Positions 25,550 to 34,181 of a DNA stretch of 64,000 nucleotides are shown here, in pieces. Numbering within the stretch: position 1 is the stretch's first letter; every line of letters begins with the position of its first letter. Made by a program: the position numbers and the translations under genes. Below the pieces are notes generated by a model that saw nothing but the letters and a program-made list of their open reading frames with translations, was not told the origin of the DNA and made no database searches. Source of the DNA: Xanthobacter flavus (lineage in GTDB: Bacteria; Pseudomonadota; Alphaproteobacteria; Rhizobiales; Xanthobacteraceae). The stretch lies in contig NZ_JAGGML010000001.1 of the NCBI RefSeq assembly GCF_017875275.1, forward strand, positions 1,302,001-1,366,000, written 5' to 3'.

Positions 25550-25671
25550 CGGCTAAGGAGAAGAAGCGCGCGCAGAATCAGAGCGTTGCCAGGAACCTTG
25601 ATGGTCCGGGGCTGAGAGGCGGCGGTCTTGGTCGTGCGGGACGACACGGGGGCGCTCTGCTCTTCGCTCAC
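25543..25671 (-). CDS. leuL: Leucine-rich leader peptide upstream of leuA
   Basis: An unannotated-size frame of 42 codons from GTG (25671) to TGA, or 34 codons from an internal GTG at 25647. The upstream in-frame TAA limits it. The end reads ALILRALLLLSRP: six Leu codons within the last 12, four of them consecutive (CTT CTT CTC CTT, 25566-25555). The stop lies inside the hairpin at 25509-25549, and a terminator-like stem follows before leuA. This is the classic layout of a leucine attenuator, where ribosome stalling at Leu codons under leucine starvation lets transcription enter leuA. No strong ribosome site is seen before either GTG, so the exact start is open. Conservation of the Leu run in related genomes would settle it. 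Confidence 0.65.
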   Translation of the reverse strand: MSEEQSAPVSSRTTKTAASQPRTIKVPGNALILRALLLLSRP

Positions 25672-25766
25672 GAGTACGGGAAGCCGCTCTTAACCGAACC
25701 AGCCGACGGAAGCAAGGTCCGGCCAAGGGCGCGGTGGGGACGCCGCCGCGCGGCGCCCCCGTTTTC

Positions 25767-28031
25767 TCAGAACGTGTAGGTCACGCGCGTGTTGAACGAG
25801 CGGCCCATGCCTGCCACCGGGAAGCCCCAGGCGGCAGAGGTGCCCATCATCGACGCCACCTGATAGTTCACCAGATTCGCTCCGCCCAGAGGCAGGTTGT
25901 AATTGGTGTCCAGGATATTCTCGACACCGAAGTCGAAGCGGAACTGCTGCCATTCGTAGCTGGTGCGGAAGTTAAGCAGCGCGTAGGCCGAGGTTTCCAG
26001 CTCGTTGCGCACCTGGCTCACCAGCACTTTGGCCGCCACCATCTGCAATTCGAGGCTGTTGGTCCAGTTTCCGAGCTTGTGGTCCACCGCGATGACGCCG
26101 TTCAGCGGCATCATGTGGTAGAGGTTCACGCCGTCGGTGCGCTGGCCCTGCACGAAGTTGAGGTTGCCGCGGAACACGCCCTGCCCCCATGCGAGGTCGT
26201 TCCACAATTCCATCTTGCCGTCGATGTTCACGCCATAGAGCCACGCATCGTGGTTGGCGAACTGCAGGAAGACGAAATCGTTGGTGACGTAAGGGTTGTT
26301 GGGCTTCGACGCGAGGCAGCCGGCCAGCAGGCAGCGGTCGGCGTCGATGTAGTTCACCACGTAGCTGTAATAGGGTGAGACGCGCAGCTCCCAGGCGTTG
26401 CGCACCGGGTCGCGCCAGGTGGCGGTGAAGCTCGCAGTATGGGCGGCTTCGGGCTCGAGGTTCAGGTTGCCCACATAGCCGTTGCCGTCGCCGAACCAGC
26501 CGATCATGTCCATGGCCATGGCGTTGGTGGACCAGGCATAGCGCTCGTAGAAATTCGGCGAGCGGGTCTTCCGGGCGAGGCCGAACTCGTAGGTGCTGGC
26601 GGCGTTCGCCTCGTAGCGCAGGATGGCCGAGGCATCGACATTGAAGTCGGTGCGGGCGTGGCTCTGGGCGTTGAAGAGCGCGGCGTCGGCGCCGTACATC
26701 ATGGCGTTGTAGCCCTCGACGTCGCCGGTGTTCATCCACACCACGTCGTTGCGCACGCCGATGACGGCGGTCCAGCGGTCGTCGATGCGCCGCTCCCACT
26801 CGCCATAGATGCCGACGCGCAGCTTCTGGCCGTTGTTGATGCTCTGGAAGGTGTCCGGACCCATCATCATCGAGCCGGCCACGGGCGGCCACCAGTCGTC
26901 GAGGTTGTTGTAGTACAGCTCGTTGCCGATGCGCAGGATGTCGCGGGACGACATCGCCATCGTGCCCTTCAGCGCATAGCCGGCATCGGTCGCCCGCGTG
27001 TCCATGGGCATGTCGCCGATCTTGTCGGGCGCGATGAAGCCCATGGTGTGGCGAATCTGGTTCGCGAAGACGTTGCCTTCCAGCTGACCCCAGTCGAACT
27101 CGCCGAGATAGCGCCCGAAGGCGTTCAGGCTCTTGTTCTCGACAAGGTCCATATATTGGTTGGGATAGCCCTCGTAGGGGATGAACTGGCCGCCGATGCC
27201 CACGGTGAACAATTGCTCGCCGACCTTCTTGGAGATGGTCAGCGCGTGGTTCTGGGTCTCGTACATCGTGGACTTGATGGTGGTGCCGTCGCCCGCCACG
27301 TAGTCGCTGGCGGTAGCCCAGCCGCCGGTATAGGTCACGCTGGTGTCGGCATTGGCCACGGTCACCGTGGCATCCACCCCGTAGCTGTTGTTGTTGCTGC
27401 GGTAGAAGCCCGAGACGCTGCCCGAGACGGTGAGCTGCTCGCCCTCGGTGAACTTCGGCGGCGCCACCGTCACGTTCACCCGCGCGCCCGTATAGTCGCC
27501 GCCGACGCTCACCGGGGCGGTGGCGGTGTAGACCTTCACATTGGCGATCATCGCCGGATTGACGAAGGAGAACGGCGGATTCATCTGGTTGGGGCAGGCG
27601 ATGCCGAACAGCATGCCGTTGACCGCGACCTGAACCCGGTCCGCCGCCATGCCGTTCACCGCCGGCAGGCTGGAGACCCCACCCGCGCCCCACGCCGCGC
27701 CACCGGGGATGCGGTTGAGGAGGGAGCCCGAATCGCTGGTCCACAAGGTCGCGGCCTGCGCCTCGCTGCCGGAGATGAGGGCGATGTCTGCGGGCGAGAA
27801 ATTGCCCGTATCGGCACCGGGACCGGCGGCCGCTGCCGTCGGCGTCGCGGCGCGCACGGTCACGGGCGGCAGATCCATGGCCGGCGGCGGGCTGGTCTGC
27901 GCCACGGCGGGCGCGACGAGCGCCGGCATCAGGACCAGCGCCAGCGCGGACGGAGCGAAAAGGGCGGTGCTGCGCGCAAAGGTGCCGCGCAGCCGGGAAA
28001 GGCTGCTGGCGGGATCGAATGGGGATGACAT
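25767..28031 (-). CDS. TonB-dependent outer-membrane receptor, probably copper type (OprC/NosA-like)
   Basis: A 754-residue outer-membrane receptor. The signal peptide ends near APAVAQ. A plug domain (about 50-200) contains VNGMAADRVQVAVNGMLFG and is followed by a beta-barrel. The terminal strand is SFNTRVTYTF, with the C-terminal Phe required for barrel assembly. The loops are Met-rich (SMMMGPD, STNAMAMDMIGW), and the plug carries a Cys in GIACPNQMNPPF; both are features of OprC-type copper receptors. A DUF2946 protein, a frequent partner of such receptors, lies just upstream on the same strand. The ATG at 28031 has GAGGA 7 bases before it; an in-frame ATG at 28115 would add 28 non-signal residues. 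Copper import is inferred, not proven. Confidence 0.88.
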   Translation of the reverse strand: MSSPFDPASSLSRLRGTFARSTALFAPSALALVLMPALVAPAVAQTSPPPAMDLPPVTVRAATPTAAAAGPGADTGNFSPADIALISGSEAQAATLWTSDSGSLLNRIPGGAAWGAGGVSSLPAVNGMAADRVQVAVNGMLFGIACPNQMNPPFSFVNPAMIANVKVYTATAPVSVGGDYTGARVNVTVAPPKFTEGEQLTVSGSVSGFYRSNNNSYGVDATVTVANADTSVTYTGGWATASDYVAGDGTTIKSTMYETQNHALTISKKVGEQLFTVGIGGQFIPYEGYPNQYMDLVENKSLNAFGRYLGEFDWGQLEGNVFANQIRHTMGFIAPDKIGDMPMDTRATDAGYALKGTMAMSSRDILRIGNELYYNNLDDWWPPVAGSMMMGPDTFQSINNGQKLRVGIYGEWERRIDDRWTAVIGVRNDVVWMNTGDVEGYNAMMYGADAALFNAQSHARTDFNVDASAILRYEANAASTYEFGLARKTRSPNFYERYAWSTNAMAMDMIGWFGDGNGYVGNLNLEPEAAHTASFTATWRDPVRNAWELRVSPYYSYVVNYIDADRCLLAGCLASKPNNPYVTNDFVFLQFANHDAWLYGVNIDGKMELWNDLAWGQGVFRGNLNFVQGQRTDGVNLYHMMPLNGVIAVDHKLGNWTNSLELQMVAAKVLVSQVRNELETSAYALLNFRTSYEWQQFRFDFGVENILDTNYNLPLGGANLVNYQVASMMGTSAAWGFPVAGMGRSFNTRVTYTF

Positions 28032-28239
28032 ATGCGTGTCCTCGCGCTCGCGGCCGGCATCAGAGGGCGCGGCCGAGCGGACTGTTCTTGGTTCGGCAGG
28101 CATTGGCCGCGCCACTGTGCGTCAGTCCGGCCCGCCGATAAGGCTGGACGGATGACGTATTCCCTAACGCAAGGGAAACGGACGGGCCACGGGACAGGGC
28201 GCCAGGTCCGCGCAGCGTGGGCGGCGAGGTCTGGCGGCT

Positions 28240-28659
28240 TCAGGCCGAGGCAGGCGGCGCGCGCGCCCGGAAGGCGCTCAGGACATAAGCGTGATGCGCG
28301 ACGGACGGCGCGCTGAAATCAAGCCGCAGCGCGCCGGTGAGCGGTGCTGCGGCCGGCACCGGAGGCGGTGGCGGCAGAGCGGGAAGATCGGCCCGCGCGA
28401 GGCAGGCCTGGCAATGGCTGTGCGCGGCCGGATCGCCGTCGTGCCCGCCGTCGGGCGTCGTCCTGTCGGAGGCGGCCGCGCCGAGGCACAGCGCTGGGTC
28501 CATCCCGATGGGCATGGAGCCGAGCGCGAAGCCCGCGAGGACGACCTGGAGAACGAGGACATAGGCGACGGCCCAGCCGGCCGCGCGCAACGCAATCCGC
28601 CCCGCGGCCCGTTCGACCGCGCGTCGCGCGAATGCGTTGATGCCCCTGCGCCCAGCCAT
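28240..28659 (-). CDS. DUF2946 small membrane protein (copper-associated)
   Basis: A 139-residue protein. One hydrophobic helix (WAVAYVLVLQVVLAGFALG) precedes a DUF2946-type motif: GMDPALCLG, then HSHCQACLARADLPALP, a H-x-H-C-x2-C metal-ligand-like cluster. The C-terminus has SAPSVAHHAYVLSAFRARAP, typical of the family. Such genes accompany TonB-dependent copper receptors. The ATG at 28659 has AGGAG 6 bases upstream; an in-frame GTG at 28686 is less likely. It leads a two-gene unit with the receptor 208 bases downstream. Metal binding is inferred from the His/Cys pattern. Confidence 0.82.
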   Translation of the reverse strand: MAGRRGINAFARRAVERAAGRIALRAAGWAVAYVLVLQVVLAGFALGSMPIGMDPALCLGAAASDRTTPDGGHDGDPAAHSHCQACLARADLPALPPPPPVPAAAPLTGALRLDFSAPSVAHHAYVLSAFRARAPPASA

Positions 28660-28816
28660 GTGCCGCTCCTGCCACAGGAGTACCACTCATCACGGGAGTG
28701 TGTAACGGCGGAATGGGCCGCCGACCCGGCGGACGGCAGCCCTGACGCATGGTCTGCCAGGAGTGTTGCAGACTTGTCGCAGATTCACCCGCGGCAGGGG
28801 CGGCGGGTGAATCTGC

Positions 28817-30850
28817 TCAGACGCGGCTGCTCATGGTCAGCAATTCATAACGCGCAACGGTGTCGCCATCCTGGTTGAACACCTCCGCATCCCAGCGCAC
28901 CTCGCCGTATTCGGGCTTGCGGGCGGGCTGCTTGTTCTTGACCGTCAGCCGCACGCGGATGGCATCGCCCGGCGAAACGGGCTTCAGGAAGCGGAGCGAA
29001 TCGAGCCCGTAATTGGCGAGCAGCGGCCCCGGCGCCGGATCGACGAACAGGCCGGCCGCGAACGACAGGATCAGGTATCCGTGGGCCACCCGGCCGGGGA
29101 AGAAGGGGTTCGCCTTCGCCGCGTCCTCGTCCATGTGGGCATAGAAGGTGTCGCCGGTGAAATGGGCGAAATGCTCGATGTCCTCAAGCGTGATGGTGCG
29201 CGATGCCGTCTCCACCGTATCGCCCACGCTGAGGGCATCGAACTTGTGCTTGAAGGGATGCTCCGCGCTCAGCGGCGCCGGCGCGCCGGAAAGCCAGGTG
29301 CGTGTGAGGGCCGAGAGGCGGGCGGGCGAGCCCTCGATGGCGGTGCGCTGCATGTAATGGAACACGCCGCGCAGGCCGCCCATCTCCTCTCCGCCGCCGG
29401 CCCGGCCGGGGCCGCCATGGACGAGGCCGGGCAGCGGAGAGCCGTGGCCGGTGGATTCCTTGGCGCAGTCGCGGTCGATCAGCACGAGGCGTCCATGGTG
29501 GGCGGCGATGCCGAACACCAGTTCCTCCGCCACTGCCGGATCGTAGGTATAGACCGAGGCGACCAGGCTGCCCTCGCCCTTCGCCACCAGCGCGAGCGCG
29601 TCGGCGAGCGTGTCATAGCCCATCACCGTCGCGACGGGACCAAACGCCTCCACCGCGTGCGGCGCCGTGGCCGTGAGCGGCTCGGGGCAGCGGAGCAGCA
29701 CCGGGGCCATGAAGGCGCCGGTGTCGACATCCCCGCCCACGGGCTCGACCTTTTCGGGATCGCCGAACACGATCTCCGCCTCAGCCGCGATCTCCTTCAC
29801 CGCCTGCTGCGTGGCGGTACGCTGGGCGCGGCTGGCGAGCGGCCCCATGCGCACGTCGTCGCGGCGCGGATCGCCCACCGCGATGGTGGAAAGGCGGGCG
29901 GACAGCGCCGAGATCACGGCGCTCTCCTGCGCCTTCGGCACGATGATGCGGCGGATGGCGGTGCACTTCTGGCCCGCCTTCACCGTCATCTCGCGCACCA
30001 CCTCCGCGATGAAGAGGTCGAACTCGGGCGTGCCCTCCACCGCATCCGGGCCGAGCACGGCGGCGTTCAGCGAATCCCGCTCGGCGATGAAGCGCACCGC
30101 TTTGCGCGAGACGGCCGGATGGTCACGCAACGCCTGCGAGGTCGCGGCAGAGCCGGTGAAGGAGAGCACGTCCTGCCCGGTGAGATGATCCAGCAGATCG
30201 CCCGTCGACCCGGCGACGAACTGCAGCGCGCCCGCCGGCAGGATGTTCGCCTCGATGATGAGCTTCACCACGGCCTCGGCCACGTAGGCCGTGGCGGTGG
30301 CCGGCTTGGTGATGACGGGCATGCCCGCGAGGATGGCCGGGGCCAGCTTTTCCAGCATGCCCCAGCAGGGAAAGTTGAAGGCATTCACGTGCACCGCGAC
30401 GCCCTGGAGCGGGGTGAGCACATGGAGGCCGATGAAGGTGCCGTTCTTCGACAGGGCCTCCGGCGCGCCTTCCACCACGAACCGCTCGCCCGGCAGTTCG
30501 CGCCTCCCGCGGGAGGCGTAGGCGTAGAGGGTGCCGATGCCGCCGTCGATGTCGAAGAAATTGTCCCTCTTGGTGGCGCCGGTGTCGGCGGCCAGCGCAT
30601 AGAGCGCCTCCTTGTGGGCGGTGAGATGGGCGCCGAGGGCCTTCAGCATGTCGGCGCGCTGATGGAAGGTGAGGCGCCGCAGCGCCGGCCCGCCCACCTC
30701 GCGCGCATGGCGCACAATGCCCGCGAAATCGAGCCCGCGGGTGGAGGCCCGCGCCACCACCCGCCCGTCGATGGCGCTCGGGATATCCACCAGTCCCGCC
30801 TCGGGCGTGAACCAGCGGTCGAGGGCGTAGCTGTCGAGGATCTTGGTCAT
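28817..30850 (-). CDS. paaZ: Oxepin-CoA hydrolase/3-oxo-5,6-dehydrosuberyl-CoA semialdehyde dehydrogenase
   Basis: Opens the oxepin ring of the phenylacetate pathway and oxidises the resulting aldehyde with NADP. The 677-residue protein (E. coli PaaZ is 681) has an N-terminal aldehyde dehydrogenase domain and a C-terminal MaoC-like (R)-hydratase domain. In the first, NAFNFPCWGMLEKLAPAILA leads to FTGSAATSQAL and the catalytic Cys in VKAGQKCTAIRR. The second (about 530-677) has HFAHFTGDTFYAHMDEDAAK with the D-H pair and PGRVAHGYLILSFAAGL. The ATG at 30850 overlaps the stop of the upstream fusion gene by 4 bases. It is the last gene of the paaN-paaJ-fusion-paaZ minus-strand operon. Confidence 0.96.
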   Translation of the reverse strand: MTKILDSYALDRWFTPEAGLVDIPSAIDGRVVARASTRGLDFAGIVRHAREVGGPALRRLTFHQRADMLKALGAHLTAHKEALYALAADTGATKRDNFFDIDGGIGTLYAYASRGRRELPGERFVVEGAPEALSKNGTFIGLHVLTPLQGVAVHVNAFNFPCWGMLEKLAPAILAGMPVITKPATATAYVAEAVVKLIIEANILPAGALQFVAGSTGDLLDHLTGQDVLSFTGSAATSQALRDHPAVSRKAVRFIAERDSLNAAVLGPDAVEGTPEFDLFIAEVVREMTVKAGQKCTAIRRIIVPKAQESAVISALSARLSTIAVGDPRRDDVRMGPLASRAQRTATQQAVKEIAAEAEIVFGDPEKVEPVGGDVDTGAFMAPVLLRCPEPLTATAPHAVEAFGPVATVMGYDTLADALALVAKGEGSLVASVYTYDPAVAEELVFGIAAHHGRLVLIDRDCAKESTGHGSPLPGLVHGGPGRAGGGEEMGGLRGVFHYMQRTAIEGSPARLSALTRTWLSGAPAPLSAEHPFKHKFDALSVGDTVETASRTITLEDIEHFAHFTGDTFYAHMDEDAAKANPFFPGRVAHGYLILSFAAGLFVDPAPGPLLANYGLDSLRFLKPVSPGDAIRVRLTVKNKQPARKPEYGEVRWDAEVFNQDGDTVARYELLTMSSRV

Positions 30851-32952
30851 TGGGTCCCTCCCTTGGGAGCGCCGGCCTTCTGCCAGTCTGCGAATGTCGT
30901 CCCCTCGGCGGCGAGCTGGGCGAGGAGCGGTGCGGGGTCGGAGCCGGTGCCGCCGGTGGCGTGGGCGGCTTCGACTTCGGCGAGGATGGCGGCGAGGCCG
31001 AGGGCGTCGGCGGCATGCATGGGGCCGCCCTTCAGGCGGGGGAAGCCGTAGCCGTTGACGAAGGCGAGGTCGATGTCGGACGGCCGCAGCGCGATGCCCT
31101 CTGCGAGGGCCTTGGCGCCTTCGTTCGCCATCACCGCCAGAAGCCGGAGCTGGATCTCTTCGGGGGTGAAGGATCGCGGCTGAATGCCTTTGGCGGCGCG
31201 GGCTTGCGCGATGATCTGCGTGACGGCTGGGTCGGGCGTGCGGTTGCCGTTTGCGTCGTAGGCGTACCAACCGGCCTGGGTCTTTCGGCCGAGACGCCCC
31301 GCTTCCACCAATTGATCGGCGATATCCACGTAGCGCTCGGCGGGGTCGCGCGTCGCCGCCCGGCGCTTCCTCATGGCGTAGGCGATGTCGAGGCCGGACA
31401 TGTCCGACACCGCGAAGATGCCCATGGCGAAGCCGAAGGCCTCCAGCGCCGCATCCACCTGTTCGGGGCTGGCCCCGTCCTCCACCAGATATTCCGCGTG
31501 GCGCCGGTAGACCGCATAGATGCGGTTGCCGATGAAGCCGTCGCAATTGCCCGCCACCACCGGCTGCTTGCCCATCTTCTTTGCCAGCGCGAGGGCGGTC
31601 GCCAGCACATCCGGCGCGGTATGGGTGGCTTTCACCACCTCCAGCAGCTTCATGATGTTGGCCGGGGCGAAGAAGTGCAGGCCCACCACATCCTGCGGCC
31701 GGGCGGTGGCGGCGGCGATGGCATCGAGGTCGAGATAGGAGGTGTTGGTGGCGAGCACCGCGCCCGGCTTTGCCACCGCATCGAGGCGGAGGAAGATGTC
31801 GGTCTTGACGGCCATGTCCTCGAACGCGGCCTCGACGATGAGGTCGGCTTCGGACAGCGCCGCATAGTCGGATGCGGGCGCGAGGCGGGCGAGGCGCTCG
31901 GCCTTCTGCGCCTCGGTGATGCGGCTGCTCTTCACCTGCCGGGCGTAAAGCCCGTCGATGCGCGCGACGCCGGCCTGGGCGGCCTCGTCATCCCGCTCCA
32001 CGAGGATCACCGGGTAACCTGCATCCAGCAGCGCCACGGCAATGCCCGCGCCCATGGTGCCGGCGCCGATGACGGCGGTCGAGGAGACCGGGCGTGCCTT
32101 CGCCCCCTCCAGCCCCGGCACCTTCACCGCCTCCCGCTCGGCGAGGAAGAGATGGCGCAGGGCTTTCGCTTCCGGGCTCTCGCGCAAGGCGAGGAACGCC
32201 GCGCGCTCGGCAGCGAGGCCGGCGGCGAAGTCGCCCGCCCGCGCGGCCTTGATGACGCGGATCGCCTCGGCGATGGCGGGCACGCCCTTGGCCCCCTTCA
32301 GCGCCTTGGCGGTCGCGGCCTCCTCCTCGCCAATATCGCCCGCCGGCACCGGCATCGCCGAGAGCCGGCGCTTCGCGACCGTCGGCGCGCGGGCGATGGC
32401 TTCGGCGAGGAGATCGCCCTCCACCACCGCATCCATGAGGCCCAGCGCCAGCGCCTCGCCGGCCTTCAGCACCCGCCCCTCGCACACCAGCGCGATGGCC
32501 TGCGCGACCCCCACCAGCCGCACCAGCCGCTGGGTCCCGCCGGCACCGGGGATGATGCCGAGCCTTGTCTCGGTGAGCCCGACCAGCGCCTTCGTCGAAC
32601 CGAGCCTGAGATCGCAGGCCAGTGCGATCTCGCAGCCGCCGCCCAGCGCCGCGCCATCCAGCGCCGCGACCACGGGCTTGGTTGAGGCATCGATCGCGCC
32701 CACCACCTCGGGCAAAAACGGCTCATCCGGCGGCAGCGCCATCTCACGCAGGTCCGCCCCGGCGATGAAGCGTCCCGGACCGCCGCTCAGGACGATGGCG
32801 GAGACGGCGGGGTCGGCATCCAGCGCGCGCACCGCATCCAGCAGACCTTGACGCACGCCGCGAGACAGCGCGTTCACCGGAGCATGGTCGATCGTCACGA
32901 CAGCCACAGGGCCGTGACGGGTGATGCTGATGGGAGAAGCCTGCGCGACCAC
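30847..32952 (-). CDS. Enoyl-CoA hydratase/3-hydroxyacyl-CoA dehydrogenase fusion (PaaF+PaaH role)
   Basis: A 701-residue FadJ-like bifunctional enzyme. The N-terminal crotonase domain (1-190) has GRFIAGADLREM (oxyanion hole) and AALDGAALGGGCEIALAC, followed by ETRLGIIPGAGGTQRL. A 3-hydroxyacyl-CoA dehydrogenase domain begins at about residue 295 with VIGAGTMGAGIAVALLDAGY. It continues through VGLHFFAPANIMKLLEVV (catalytic His) and GNCDGFIGNRI, plus the C-terminal domain repeat. No separate paaF or paaH is in the cluster. This protein therefore probably hydrates 2,3-dehydroadipyl-CoA and oxidises 3-hydroxyadipyl-CoA, as the two enzymes do elsewhere. A general fatty-acid role is the alternative, but its tight coupling (ATGA with paaZ, 3 bases after the thiolase gene) favours phenylacetate. 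Confidence 0.93.
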   Translation of the reverse strand: MVAQASPISITRHGPVAVVTIDHAPVNALSRGVRQGLLDAVRALDADPAVSAIVLSGGPGRFIAGADLREMALPPDEPFLPEVVGAIDASTKPVVAALDGAALGGGCEIALACDLRLGSTKALVGLTETRLGIIPGAGGTQRLVRLVGVAQAIALVCEGRVLKAGEALALGLMDAVVEGDLLAEAIARAPTVAKRRLSAMPVPAGDIGEEEAATAKALKGAKGVPAIAEAIRVIKAARAGDFAAGLAAERAAFLALRESPEAKALRHLFLAEREAVKVPGLEGAKARPVSSTAVIGAGTMGAGIAVALLDAGYPVILVERDDEAAQAGVARIDGLYARQVKSSRITEAQKAERLARLAPASDYAALSEADLIVEAAFEDMAVKTDIFLRLDAVAKPGAVLATNTSYLDLDAIAAATARPQDVVGLHFFAPANIMKLLEVVKATHTAPDVLATALALAKKMGKQPVVAGNCDGFIGNRIYAVYRRHAEYLVEDGASPEQVDAALEAFGFAMGIFAVSDMSGLDIAYAMRKRRAATRDPAERYVDIADQLVEAGRLGRKTQAGWYAYDANGNRTPDPAVTQIIAQARAAKGIQPRSFTPEEIQLRLLAVMANEGAKALAEGIALRPSDIDLAFVNGYGFPRLKGGPMHAADALGLAAILAEVEAAHATGGTGSDPAPLLAQLAAEGTTFADWQKAGAPKGGTQ

Positions 32953-32955
32953 CGC

Positions 32956-34161
32956 TCAGACTCGCTCGATGAGGGCGGCGATGCCCTGGCCGACGCCGAT
33001 GCACATGGTGGCAACCGCGCGCTTGCCGCCACGCACTTCCAGCGCGCTCACCGCCGTCATGGCGAGCCGCGCGCCGGACATGCCGAGGGGATGGCCCAGC
33101 GCAATGGCGCCGCCATGGGGGTTCACGTGTTCCGCATCGTCCTTGAGGCCGAGCTGGCGCAGCACCGCCAGCGCCTGGGAGGCGAAGGCTTCATTGAGCT
33201 CGATGAGGTCGATGTCGGAGAGCGAGAGCCCGTTCTTCGCCAGCAGCTTCTGCGTCGCCGGCGCCGGGCCGATGCCCATGATGCGCGGCGGTACGCCCGC
33301 CTGCACCACGGAAATAACGCGGGCGCGCGGCGTGAGGCCGTATTTCTTCGCCGCCGCCTCCGAGGCGAGGATGAGGGCGCCCGCGCCGTCATTGACGCCA
33401 GAGGCATTGCCCGCCGTCACCGAGCCGCCCTCCTTGCGGAAGGGGGTCTTCAGCGCGGCCAGTTGCTCCAAGGTCGTGTCGCCGCGCGGATGCTCGTCGC
33501 GCTCCACCAGCACCGAGGACTTCTTGCCCTTCACCTCGATGGGCGCGATCTCGCGGGCGAAGAAACCCGCCTCCTGCGCCGCCTTCGCCCGCTGCTGGGA
33601 GCGGTACGCGAACAGATCCTGATCGGCGCGGGAAATGGCGAAGTCGGCGGCGACGTTCTCGCCGGTCTCCGGCATGGAATCGACGCCGTACTGCGCCTTC
33701 ATCAGCGGGTTGATGAAGCGCCAGCCGATGGTGGTGTCGTAGATTTCCGCCTGCCGCGAGAAGGCCTCCGTGGCCTTGCCCTGCACGAAGGGCGCGCGGG
33801 TCATGCTCTCCACGCCGCCGGCGATGATGAGGTCGGCGTCGCCGGTCATGATGGCGCGGGCACCGATGCCCACGGCATCGAGGCCGGAGCCGCACAGCCG
33901 GTTCACGGTGGTGCCCGGCGCGCTCACCGGCAGGCCGGCGAGGAGCGCGGCCATGCGCGCGACGTCGCGATTGTCCTCGCCCGCCTGATTGGCGCAGCCG
34001 AGGATCACGTCGTCCACCGCCTCCCAGTCCACGCCGGGATTGCGCGCCTTGAGCACGCGGATGGGGTGGGCGGCGAGGTCGTCCGCCCGCACGTCCTTGA
34101 GAGCGCCGGCATAGCGGCCGATGGGGGTGCGCGCGAAATCGCAGATGAAGGCGTCAGCCAT
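32956..34161 (-). CDS. paaJ: 3-oxoadipyl-CoA/3-oxo-5,6-dehydrosuberyl-CoA thiolase
   Basis: Cleaves the beta-keto intermediates twice in the phenylacetate route, yielding acetyl-CoA and finally succinyl-CoA. The 401-residue thiolase has the acyl-Cys motif [13 protein letters not shown], the characteristic [12 protein letters not shown], the His motif [19 protein letters not shown] and the proton-relay Cys in [11 protein letters not shown]. The first residues, [17 protein letters not shown], match PaaJ/PcaF subfamily starts. GGAG lies 6 bases before the ATG at 34161. PcaF (beta-ketoadipate pathway) is nearly indistinguishable by sequence; context decides for PaaJ. It lies between paaN and the fusion gene. 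Confidence 0.94.
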   Translation of the reverse strand: MADAFICDFARTPIGRYAGALKDVRADDLAAHPIRVLKARNPGVDWEAVDDVILGCANQAGEDNRDVARMAALLAGLPVSAPGTTVNRLCGSGLDAVGIGARAIMTGDADLIIAGGVESMTRAPFVQGKATEAFSRQAEIYDTTIGWRFINPLMKAQYGVDSMPETGENVAADFAISRADQDLFAYRSQQRAKAAQEAGFFAREIAPIEVKGKKSSVLVERDEHPRGDTTLEQLAALKTPFRKEGGSVTAGNASGVNDGAGALILASEAAAKKYGLTPRARVISVVQAGVPPRIMGIGPAPATQKLLAKNGLSLSDIDLIELNEAFASQALAVLRQLGLKDDAEHVNPHGGAIALGHPLGMSGARLAMTAVSALEVRGGKRAVATMCIGVGQGIAALIERV

Positions 34162-34181
34162 GATGATCTCCGAAAAAGGGC

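Noticed and set aside
26439-28028. A 529-residue plus-strand frame opposite the TonB receptor
   Set aside because: Antisense shadow of a receptor with signal peptide and C-terminal Phe.
29081-32685. Long plus-strand frames (656 and 611 residues) opposite paaZ and the hydratase-dehydrogenase gene
   Set aside because: Both strands are open because of high GC, but only the minus strand gives catalytic motifs.
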